Positions 43,706-54,425 of a stretch of DNA of 64,000 nucleotides are shown here, piece after piece. The notes beneath the pieces were generated by a model that did no database searches, was not told the origin of the DNA, and saw only the letters and a list, made by a program, of their open reading frames with translations. Within the stretch, counting starts at the first letter, position 1, and every line of letters begins with the position of its first letter. Made by a program: the position numbers and the translations under genes. Source of the DNA: Cavenderia fasciculata (lineage: Eukaryota; Evosea; Eumycetozoa; Acytosteliales; Cavenderiaceae); contig NW_004457624.1 in assembly GCF_000203815.1 (NCBI RefSeq), positions 3,100,001 to 3,164,000 on the forward strand, read 5' to 3'.

Positions 43706-46145
43706 ATGGAAGGACAAACAATACATTTATGTGCAGAGAGTGGTGATCAAGCAGGAGTAGTAAAATGGATATCGTCGGGAGCAGATGTGAATCAGCCCGA
43801 TAGTTCGAATCGTTCACCATTGCATTATGCAGCGATCAGTGGACATACAAGCATTGTAGCACTATTACTGTCTAGTGGATCATCGGTCAATTGTCAGACG
43901 AATCGTGGAGCTACACCTCTACACTATAGTGCGAGATCAGGTAATGTCGAATGCCTGTCACTTTTACTAGAGAATGGAGGTGATGTCAATTGTCGCGATA
44001 GTTCTGGCAACACACCTCTTCATGCAGCCATCAACTGTCACGAAGTCAAAGCTGCATTGGCTCTTGTTCAAAACTATGGTTCCGACGTCAACATTCAAAA
44101 CAAAGAAGATCAATCACCTCTCTTTTTGGCTTGTCAAATGGGTTACAAAGATGTTATCATTCAATTATTAGAAAAAGGTGCTAAAACAAATGTTAGAGAT
44201 AAATCTGGTAATACTTGTTTATCAGTTTTATCATTTATTGGTAAATATAGAAAATAGAAAATAGAAAATAGAAAATATAGAAATAGAAATATTCATTCTT
44301 TTTTCTTTTTTTCTTTAATTTTTAGAAATAGAGAAAAAAGAAGAATTGGAAGAATTAATTTATAATGGTAAATCAACATCATTGGAAAATGATATTGGTA
44401 GTTTAATGTATGTTGTAAAAAAAGCAACGACAACTGAAACAAATGGAAATAATACAGCAGATCAAATGGATACATCTCTTGAAGATGAAAATACAAATAT
44501 TGGAATCTATTCAGATATTACATTAATTGTTGAAGGTCATTCAATTCCTGCTCATCGTTCAATTTTAGCATCTCGTTGTCCTCATTTTAAATCTTTATTA
44601 AAGAAATCAAACTCTTCTGAAATTGAAATTACAGATGTTAAATTTAATTTATTCATCTTATTATTAGAATGGTAAATAGAATCAAAAGAAATAATATATA
44701 TTATATTTTAATTTTAATTTACTTAACTTTTTATTTTTTAGGATATATAAAGATAAATTAAAAGAAATTATAAAACCAGATCAAATTGATTTATCAAGTG
44801 CATTTTCATTATTGGTTTTAGCAGAAAGATATCAAATCAAGGCATTGGTAGGGGTTTGTGAAAAGTTTTTAATTCATAATCTAACTACAACCACTATTGT
44901 ATCGGTTTGGCCAGAATTGAAAAAGACATCTAATCAATTGAAACAGTCATGTCCAGAATTGATGCGTAGCTGTGCTCAGTTTATCATTAAAAACTGGAAT
45001 GTCTTGTCAGTTAGCAAGATGGGTGATTTAATGAACAAGGTTGATTTTGTCAATCTAATCAATATTTTACCAATTAAACCATTTGATCCAAATGAACCTA
45101 TTGTACCTCAACAACCAACCTCTACAACTACAACTAAACCTTCTAAATCTAGTAGTAGTGGTAATTCAAATGCTCCCGCCACCACCGCCGCCGCTACTAC
45201 TACTACTACAACACGTCAATCACGTGCAAGTACAGGTGGATCATCAAGTAAAAGTTCAGCAACTCCAAAGAAATCTCATTCTACCTCTTCTTCTTCTTCT
45301 TCCTCGACTACATCTTCAGAATCTACACCAACAACAGATATAATGGATAAAAAGAATTTAGAATTATGTAATGGTATTTATACTCAAATATATAAACGTA
45401 AAAACGCAGAGGTATTTCATTATCCTGTTGATCCAGTTGCTGATGGTGTACCAACCTATCTCGACATTATCAAGAATCCAATGGATCTTGGTACCATGAA
45501 AACCAAGTTGGACAATGGTTCATACAAGACCATCAAGGAATTTGCTGCAGACATGAGACTCATGTTTATCAATGCACTCACCTTTAATCTCGATGGTACT
45601 CCCATTTGGAAACTTGCCAAAAGTCTTCTCCAAAACTTTAATACAAAGTTTGGTCAAACTTTTCCATTTGAACCAATTCCTGAAATACCTATAATTGCTC
45701 CAAGTATAATAGTAGGAACAAATAATAATAATATTAATAATAATAATAATAATAATCCACCTGAAACTCCTGAAAAAAAACGTAAATCAACTCCTGCTCC
45801 TTCAACTACTGCTACAACAACCAACGTACCAACTCCAACTACAACTGAAATTAAACCAGAAAATATTAAAAAGTATGAAAAATAGAAAATATAAAATATA
45901 GGATTAATTTAATTTAATTTTATCAATCTAGGAAATATACAGATGATGATAGAAGAATTTTAATGGAAAAAATCAATGATTTAAATGAAGCACAATTACA
46001 AAACATTTTAGATATTATAGAACCAAAGGCCATCAAACAAAATGATGAAGGTGTTGAAATTGACATGTATGAAGTTAGTGATCAAAATCTTGAACAATTG
46101 GAAGATTTTATTATTTCTTGTCTCAAAAAAAGGAAAACAGATTAA
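43706..46145 (+). CDS. Ankyrin-BTB-bromodomain-NET protein
   Basis: Four exons close in phase: 43706-44240, 44326-44671, 44742-45872 and 45932-46145, giving 741 residues. Five ankyrin repeats fill about 1-175 (GDQAGVVKWISSGADVN, SPLHYAAISGHTSIVALLL, TPLHYSARSGNVECLSLLL, TPLHAAINCHEV, SPLFLACQMGYKDVI). A BTB/POZ domain is at about 238-345 (YSDITLIVEGHSIPAHRSIL). After a Thr/Ser-rich linker a bromodomain lies at about 495-600 (FHYPVDPVADGVPTYLDIIK, NPMDLGTMKTKL, and FINALTFN, where classical bromodomains have FxNCxxYN). A NET/ET-type domain ends the protein (about 680-741: DLNEAQLQNILDII ... EVSDQNLEQLEDFI). Bromo plus NET is the BET layout that reads acetylated histones; here one bromodomain is fused to ANK-BTB, suggesting an adaptor. 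The acetyl-lysine asparagine is plausibly the N of FN; this needs an alignment. Confidence 0.88.
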
Positions 46146-46376
46146 AAAAAAATGAAATCAAATCAAATCAAATCAAATTAAATGAAATGAATAATTATTA
46201 AATAAATAAATAAAATAAAATGTTATAATAATAGAAGATAGAGAGCAAAATTGGCGCCAATTTTTTAATTTTTTTCAAGAATTTTTGAAAAAGAGGAGGG
46301 TATTCAAACAACTTCACTTTTTTTTTTTTTTTTTAATATACATATATTCATAGTAGGAGTATATATATATAGAAAG

Positions 46377-49300
46377 ATGGTAACTAAAAAACCAACAAAA
46401 GCAGTATCTAAAAAGAAACCTGCTGCTGCTGCTTCAACAACAAGAGGTAGAAAAAAGATTCAACAAGATCAATCATCATCAGAAGATGAAATGAGTGTTG
46501 ATGAAAAGAATAATAGTAGTAGTGAAGGAGAAGAAGAATCAAATAGTGAATCAGAACAAGAATCATCATCATCATCAGAAGATGAAAAGAAAAAAAAGAA
46601 AACAACACCAACTAAACCAAAAGCTAAACCATCACCTTCAAAAAAGAAGAAACCTGCTGCTGCTAGTAGTAAAAAGAAAGTTATACAACAACAAGAAGAA
46701 AGTAGTGAAGAAGAGGAATCAGAAGAAGAATCATCATCATCAGAAGAAGAATTACCAAAACCAAAACCATCATCACAACCAAAAAAACAATCATCACATC
46801 AACAATCTAACAAGAATCAAAAACAATTTCAAATTAAAAATCTTAAACCAGAAAGATTAAATGATACAACTTATATTTCATCAACATTACCATCAAATAA
46901 ATTAATTAAAAGATTAATGGTAAGTAAAATTATACAAATATAACCTCTCTATATATTAATTTTTTTTTTTTTATTCTTTAAGAAAATTGATAAATATTTA
47001 TATCAACAACCAATATTAAAAAATAATGAATATGATATAATATCAAAATCATTATTAACAAATTCATTATTGGAAACAAAAGATTCAGAAGTTAAATTGG
47101 TGCTGGCAAGTTGTTTGGCAGAAATTATACGTTTGGATAGTGAAATATTGGCTCAAACCTCTTCTACTGCTTCATTAAAGGTTTATCAAATATTTAAAGA
47201 TGAATTATTTGGGTTGTATGATTTGGATGAATCACTTTTCCCACAATATTATCATCTAGTTGAAAGATTAGAATCCATCAAGATTTTTTCTGGATTGGAT
47301 CAAGTTGAACCAGATTCTGTGCCACCATTTATTCTCAAAATGTTGAACGATTTGGTTGCAAAGGACGGTCTTGCAACAAGTCTTGTTCCACTCTTTGAAA
47401 ATATCATTATTAGTACTTTGGAATCAATTAAAAAGGTTCCATCGGAAATTTGGGATCGTTTAACTGAATTTCTACTTGAAGGTGAAAAGAGAATTGTTGA
47501 TCGTACTACTGGATCAAAAGATGCATCTGAATTACCACCACGTATCCTATTGGCAAGATCAATCCTCTCTACCAAATCATTCAAAGATCCATATCGTTAT
47601 TATCTTCGTAGTTTTCATTCAAATGACCTAGCACCAAAAAGTAAACTTCTTCCTCGTCGTAATGAAATTCTCTATTCAGTTTTTAAACTTAATCCAAATC
47701 TCATCAGTGTCTATGATTTTAGTCAAGATATTCACAATGAAGATCCTTCCCTAAGAAAACATTGTGTTATGGTATTATCTAAATTATTTACTTCAAGTCT
47801 TGAATTTGAAGATCAATATTCTGATATTTTTATTAAAGTATGTAAAAATCTAAATCACATCATTCATTATTTATTATTTATTTACTTTTTTTTTTTTTTT
47901 TACCTTAGTTTATAAAAAGATTTGAAGATGCAGATCCAAAAATTAGAATATTATTATTAGATTTTTCACAAATTTATTCAATAGATTCAACCTATGGAGA
48001 TGTTATATTGGATTTTATAACAAAAAGATTAAGTGATACGGTTCATGAAATTAGATCGATGTCCATTTTTTCGCTGACCAAATATATGATTAGAAAACCA
48101 CAATTGGTATCGATCAAGATTATGGAAAAGGTTTATGATAGATTGCGTGACAAGGAAACCAATGTACGTAAAGATGCAATCACCAAATTGGCAACTGTAT
48201 TTCAAATTCTACGTACGGAAAATGGTGATCCAAGTAAATGGGATGCTCATTTGAAAAGTTGTTTTGGTAGTATTCCAACCAAATTGGTATCATGTTTTGG
48301 AATGTATGAAGTTGACAAGTTTTTTACCGAAGTTTCCATCGACACTATTCTTCTTGGTGATCCACATGGTCAAAAGAATAATGTTCAAGATAGAACCTAT
48401 CGTTTCTTGGAATTGTATGGTTATCTAGACAACAAATCAAAAGAACATCTATTCCAATTCTTTGAAAAAAAGAGTACTCTTCAACGTGAATTTACCTTTC
48501 TCTACAATACCGTCGACGAAAAACCAAAAGGTGGTAAAAAGGCAACCGCTCAAGATGAAGAAAAACATCAAAAAGATATTGAAAAAGCATTCACCTATCT
48601 CTATAATCAATTACCAAAATTTCAAAACGAAAATCCAAAACATCTTTTAAAATCCCTATTTGATCATAAAAAGGAATTTAAATGGTTAAAAGTTATTTGT
48701 GATGAAAATACTACTTATCAAGAACAACATAATATTAAAGTAAGTAAAAAAAAATTAAAAAGAATCAAATATAAATATAAATATATTAATTTTTTTATTT
48801 TTATTTTTCATTTAGGTTGATATATCAAATAAAAAATCAACATCAAAAAAAGTAACAGACCAAAGATTTTATGAATGTATAAAATATCTTGTATTTTATC
48901 TTAGTTTTGGTATTATTGGTAAAGAACATCTTGCTTACATTTTTGATTATGTCCGTCAAGATATAACATCAAAACCAACTGATCATTTTGATATTAAAAC
49001 TTATTCAAAAGATATTAAATCTTTACCTGAACCTATAGAATTATTAGTTGTAAGTAAAAAAAAACAAAAAAAACAAATATATATTTATCTATTTATTTAT
49101 TAATTTTTTTTATTTTATTTTTATTTTAGAAATTATCATCAATATTTCCAAGTTTATTTAGAGGATATGAAGAAGAATTAATATCATTTCTTTATTATCC
49201 AAAAGCAATTACAAATGAATTTCTTTTAATTTTATATAATACAATTGATTCAAATCAATTTAGACCTTCAAAATCAATTTTAAAGTATGAAAGAAAAAAA

Positions 49301-51027
49301 ATTTTAGAACCTAATTATCTTTTTATTAATTTATCTCTCTCCTATACTAGAAAACTGCAAGAGATATTAAGAAATTTATGTGAAATTGGATCACCAAAGA
49401 TTGTTAAAATGTCATTTAGATTATTAGATAGAATAACATTAAACAAGGAACAATTAAAGACTATATTAAAGGAGATGGGAGAGGAAATGGTAACACAACT
49501 TCAAGAACAATCACCAAAAAATGTTATTTCTTCATTGGTTACACTTGGATTGATTGCACGTTTTCATCATTCCATTTTGGATCAACAAGAATGCTACGAG
49601 TTTATGGAAATTTTAGTCTACAAACAAATTATGAATGGTACTTGTAAATTGGATGTAAATACAAAAGCATTGGGTAAATTGGATTATGCCTATTCTAAAG
49701 ATGCCCTCCTACGAATTCATGGTATCTATTATCTTGGAAATTATCTTGTTGGTTTACCTTCTGAACAAATTAAAAGAAAGGTTTTTGAATTAACTACATT
49801 TTTATTTGATATTATTTATCGTCCTGATAAATTAAAAAAATTATCGTATGTAACAAAATAGATATGATGAATCTAATTTATCTAATTATTTTTTTTATTT
49901 TTTAGATCGATGGAACAATATCATATTCAATTATCAGTAAATTTTGAAATTATTAGAATGTTGAGATATAAACATTTTATAATGTGTTTTCAACCAGTAC
50001 ATTTTATAGCATTTTGTAATGTAGCATCAATTAGAACCGAGATTAAAAATGATCATCTTCAACATCGATTCTTTAGTAAATTGGAAAAGGCCATTAAATT
50101 GAATCGTCTTCAAATCAAGTTTATGGCTGCTTTTGGTATGACTGCCAATCAACCAGCTTCCATTACCACCTCGATCAAACGACAAGTATCATCCATCATC
50201 AAGATGAAAAGAATGGCAATCTCTAGAACCAATGTAGAACTAAAGGGTGAAATCCTTCCAGAACACTCTTTTCCCTACTTTATCTATCTCATCTCTCATC
50301 GTCCCACCGTCGAAAAGGAATATCCAAACTTTGAAGAAACTAGTAAATTCTTTAAATACTATACAAATATGATGATTGAAGAAAAGGATAATTATTCAAT
50401 CCTAATGAACTATTTAGATTTCATTTCTCAATCTATGGATCAAATGGACCCGTACAGTAAAGATACTCGTCGTGTTGCAAAACATGGTCTTCAAATCTTG
50501 GCTCAAGAATATAAAGACAAGAAATGGAAAACTCAAAAATTCTCTTCTCTCATGATCCTACCAGTTGAATATTTCCGTTTCAGTAAAGATATTGATTTTG
50601 AAGATTATGATAAAGATACTTCTGATAAATTACCAAATAATTATGTTGTAACTGTAAGTAATAAAAATAAAAATAACAAACAAACAAAAATAAAATAAAT
50701 ATTAACCATCTTTTTTTTTTTGTCTAGACTGGAAAAGGAGCTGATAGATTACATGAAAGTCCTGTTTATATTCAACAACAAAAAAATAAGTTGGAAAAGG
50801 AAAAAAAGGAAAAAGAAAAAGAAAAGGAAAAGGAAAATGATCCAGATCAAGATATGGATAAAAGTAAAGAAGAAGAAGAGGAAGTTGAAAAGAAAAGAAA
50901 ATCAACTGATGATGAAATAGAAGAAGAAGTAGAGGAAGAGGAGGAAGAAGAAAATGAAGAAGAAAAAGAGGAAAAAGAAGAAGAAGAAAAAGAGATTAAA
51001 AAACAAAAAACAAAGAAAATAAATTAA
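46377..51027 (+). CDS. pds5: PDS5-like sister chromatid cohesion protein
   Basis: Eight exons close in phase: 46377-46919, 46983-47837, 47909-48739, 48816-49049, 49130-49284, 49351-49845, 49906-50653 and 50728-51027, giving 1386 residues, the usual PDS5 size. The N-terminal 150 residues are Lys/Ser/Glu-rich. HEAT repeats follow, with family strings KDSEVKLVLASCLAEIIRL, FKDELFGLYDLDESLFPQYY, RLESIKIFSGLDQVE, RLSDTVHEIRSMSIFSLTKY and DKETNVRKDAITKLA. The C-terminal 100 residues are an acidic/basic charged tail (DPDQDMDK, EEEVEEEEEEENEEE). PDS5 binds cohesin with WAPL and sororin-type partners and regulates loading and release. Nothing is broken. Confidence 0.9.
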
Positions 51028-51273
51028 AGAGATTTGTTTTTTTATTAAACAATAAAGTTTAAAAAGAAATATAAGGATGGAATCTGTTGTTGTCTGTTGT
51101 TGTTGTTTTGTTGATGTTTACAATGATACCATTTATCAATTAAAAATAATACAAAAAAAAGATAAATAGTATGGTTTATGTGTTGTTGTCTGGGGAATAA
51201 ACCATTGAATTTAAACAATGATCATTCATTCATTTTGGATAAAGTTTTGATTATATATTTTTTTCTTTTAATG
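51028..51273. other. Short convergent 3' region
   Basis: This lies between the stops of PDS5 (+) and the E2 gene (-). It includes AATAAAG at 51051 and TTG repeats. Nothing else is seen. Confidence 0.5.
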
Positions 51274-51968
51274 TTATTCGACCAAATAAGGGAAAAGTTG
51301 GCAGAAAGTATCTATTTTCTTATTATATTCGGCAGATTTTGATGCAAGTATTCTTTTTTCGTCATTGGTGGTTGTTATGCTACCAAGAGTTGAATCATTG
51401 TCTACCATAAATGATAATAAACCAATTAAAATTGAAGAAACTGTCCATGATGGTGACCATGATTCTGGATGATCTAAAAAAATAAGTAAAAAATTAATAA
51501 AATATATCTATAATCTCTCTCTTTCTCTCTCTCTTTTTCTTTTTGTTTTTGTTTTACATACAATCACTAATTGAAAGACATAAACGAGTATCAGTTTGAA
51601 ATCTACCAGAAGGAGTAGTCATAATGATGGATGGGGGAGATAAAGGATAGTTGTATTTGAAAATCAATTTACCATAATACAAGCCACTTTCATATACAGT
51701 ATTTTCGGGTCCTAATATTACATAATGCCATTCCAATATATTTTCTGGGTGTGGACATACCACTATATTCTCTACAGGATTCTTATTAATCTCTAAAAAT
51801 TCTTTTCGAAGTCGACTCTAAAAAAATAATAGATAGATAGAGAGATAGAAAGAAAGAGTAAGAAAACACATCACATAATCAAAAGTATAGATTCACTCTA
51901 TTCCCTTTTTGTTATCTTACAATACAATCTTTTGTTGGAGGATGTTGAATTTCTTTACTAGTAGACAT
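51274..51968 (-). CDS. UBE2J2/Ubc6-like ubiquitin-conjugating enzyme, no membrane tail
   Basis: Three exons close in phase: 51968-51921, 51817-51562 and 51473-51274, giving 167 residues. The core reads ILEWHYVILGPENTVYESGL, YYGKLIFKYNYPLSPPSIIM, TTPSGRFQTDTRLCLSISDY and HPESWSPSWTVSSILIGLLS. The TRLCLS cysteine is the catalytic one, and the TPSGRF box replaces the usual HPN-containing stretch, as in the Ubc6/UBE2J class. These E2s normally sit on the ER through a C-terminal TM anchor and act in ER-associated degradation. This protein stops right after FCQLFPYLVE at the end of the fold, with no anchor. Either the anchor was lost, an unseen exon encodes it, or this is a soluble paralogue. Confidence 0.88.
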
Positions 51969-52531
51969 GTTTTTCTCCTTTTATTCTCTACTTTTTTCTA
52001 AAAGAAAAGGACTAGTCTTTTTGTTTTTCGTTTGTTATAGCTATTTGATTATATAAAATACAAATAAAGAAAGAATATATATACACACAACAGAAAACCA
52101 AAAGTACTACTTTTAATATATATATAAAAAAGACGATTCGTCCTTTTTGTTTTTTTACTGATGCCTTTTTCTTTGTTACTGTGAATTAAACATATAAATA
52201 AATTAAAATAAATGATATAAATTCTCTCTCTCTCTCTCTATATATATAAATATAAATATATGTATTGTTGTTATTGCGTTTAAAAAAAAGGCTTTTTTTG
52301 TTCTGTTTTAAAAAAAAAGTCAGTTGAATCTTGTCTTTTTTGCAAATCAAATAAATTTTTAAATAAAAAAAATATATATTTTTAAAAAATGAAAAAAAAC
52401 AGTGACCTTTTGTAGTCTCTCTATCTATCTTTTTTTTTTTTTTTTATTTATATAAAAAAATGGTTTAATTTTATTTTTTTTTTGTTTTTTATATATATAA
52501 CACATGTGATGAGATTTATAAAATCTCTTTT
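51969..52531. other. AT-rich spacer
   Basis: This contains (CT)n/(TA)n at about 52223-52262 and several poly-A/poly-T tracts. It is the promoter side of the E2 gene and the 3' side of the reticulon gene. No gene is seen. Confidence 0.45.
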
Positions 52532-53654
52532 TTAATTATTCTTTTTGGCGGTAGTGGTATGCTTTGGCATATAGTTGTGAGCCAAGTGGATCATGTCCTT
52601 GAGGGTAGCCTTGACCTTGGCGAGTTGTTCGTCAATGATTTGTTGCTTTTCAAGGTAGAGTCTTGGGGCGATAAAAGCAACGAGGAAGACGAGGTAGAGG
52701 ATGGTGGCACCACTGATGCACTTGGCAACGGTGGCAACAACAAAGAATAAAAGAGCTGCCTCGGCAGTCAATACAATATTCTTGCAACCAAAGATATCCT
52801 TGGCCAAAGCTAAAACAGAGTTGACCAATTGTCCAACACCCTTTACATATTTTTGTACAACTTCATCTTCAACATGGAAATTTAATGTCTTTAACTTATC
52901 ACTAAAAGAAAAAAGAAAAAAAAGAAAAAGGTTAGAGAGAGAGAGTTGATTTGTTTTTGTTTTTTGTTTTCTTTTTTGTTTTCTAATTCTTACAGAATTG
53001 GATTATCCAAAGTACAATTTGGAATGTATTTATCACAGACTGAAGAGACTATACGGAATAAAACAGAAGAGACAGAGGCGACCATACAAGAGTAACCGAC
53101 AAGTGAGATTATAGAGTATTGGCATACGCAGACCAAGAAGAAAACGAGATTGATGATACCAAATAATAAACCGGTTTGGACCAAATCATCCCATACCAAT
53201 ATTTTTTTTGAACATTCGTGACATGGAAGACTCTTGACAGCACCACATATGTTTTCAAAGTGTTGACAAATTGATACATCACCACACATTAATGCTGGAC
53301 AACATGTTGATGTTGCTGGGCATGTAGAAGAAGAGGATGAGGAGGTTGATGATGAAACTGGACAAGTAGTAGCAGCCTTTACAGTCTCTGCAGCATTATT
53401 AATGACAGCCTTTGCTTCTTCCTTTACTTGTTCTTTAACTTCTTCAATCTTTTCAACAGTTTCTCCTATAACTTCATTGACTTGTTCTTTTGTTTCTTCA
53501 ACAGTCTCTTCAATTTCTTTTATTATTTCTATAAGAAAAATAGTAATAAAGAAAGAAAAGAAAAAAAGTTAATAACAAATGATCGGGTAAGTAATCTTGA
53601 CTATTCGAGTCAAACTAGTTGATTTGTTGTTTTCTTACCTTCAGTGTCAGACAT
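52532..53654 (-). CDS. Reticulon-domain protein with an apparent one-base frameshift
   Basis: Exons are 53654-53639, 53528-52994 and 52902-52532. The N-terminus is an acidic helix (KEIEETVEETKEQVNEVIGE) then a Cys/Ser-rich stretch. The reticulon homology domain follows: KILVWDDLVQTGLLFGIINL-VFFLVC as the first hairpin, then the linker with LKTLNFHVEDE, and AALLFFVVATVAKCISGATI-LYLVFL as the second. Reticulons bend tubular ER membrane from the cytosolic leaflet by such hairpins. The third exon reads LDKLKTLNFHVEDE in one frame and VQKYVKGVGQLVNSVL in the next. The switch falls at the AAA of 52859-52861, and I found no splice site that rescues it. The tail ends KKNN rather than the KKxx/KxKxx retrieval signal. 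Whether the shift is real or an assembly error is open. Confidence 0.82.
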
Positions 53655-54425
53655 GATTGATTTATATATATTCTATTTACAATGAGAAAAGATTTGTGTT
53701 AATGTATTATTTACAAATTAAGAAATCTAATTTAAATGAAATGATAACAATAAAAAAAAAAAGTTGTTTGTTGTTGATGAATAATAAAACAAAAATTGCG
53801 AAATTAAAAAAATAATAATAATAATAATGATGATCAACCCTCGTTACTTGGTTTTTTTTTTCCTCTTTTTTTACTCTCTCAATCCAGTCACAAGTGGTGT
53901 CATCTTATAAAATGTATTACAGTGACTGTTTGTTTGTTGGAATAAAACTAAATCTCTTCATTGAAAAGAAGGTTCTTTGTGTGTCTCTTTGTGATTGTAC
54001 AAATCACCAAACCATCATTCCTTTTTCTCTTTTATCTCTATCTCTTTCTCTCTTTTTTTGTCTTTGTCTCTATGTTTTTTCAAAAAATCAACATTTACCC
54101 TTTTTATATTATTTATATTAATAAAAATTTACAACTATATAAAAAAAAGAAGATGTGATGTTCATGATGTCAAAGAACTTGATGGGGGATGTCTGTCACT
54201 CTGAGAGAGGAAAAAAAAAAAAAAAAAGAAATTAAAAAAAAAAAAAATGAATTTTTTGAGCGATTCTTGGTCTCACTCAAACGAATGATCAGATTAATAT
54301 GAGAGCAAGTCTAAGATCATTTTCATCTCTCATCCCTTTTCCTTCTTCTTCTTCTTTGTATATAGTTTGTAACTACTCTCTATTCTATAGTATAGTTACA
54401 CAACAACCAGTATATACTTACTACA
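53655..54425. other. Divergent promoter region
   Basis: This lies between the reticulon (-) and uS5m (+) genes. AAT repeats occur at about 53813-53830, A runs at 54211-54247, and CT-rich TTCTTCTT and TATA-like strings at about 54340-54365. Several short plus frames (53894-54204) are T-rich and not convincing. The DNA at about 54250-54310 is a little less AT-rich. No RNA gene is seen. Confidence 0.4.

Noticed and set aside
53894-54204. Several T-rich plus frames between reticulon and uS5m
   Set aside because: Phe/Leu/Ser-rich translations of CT/T tracts without motifs.
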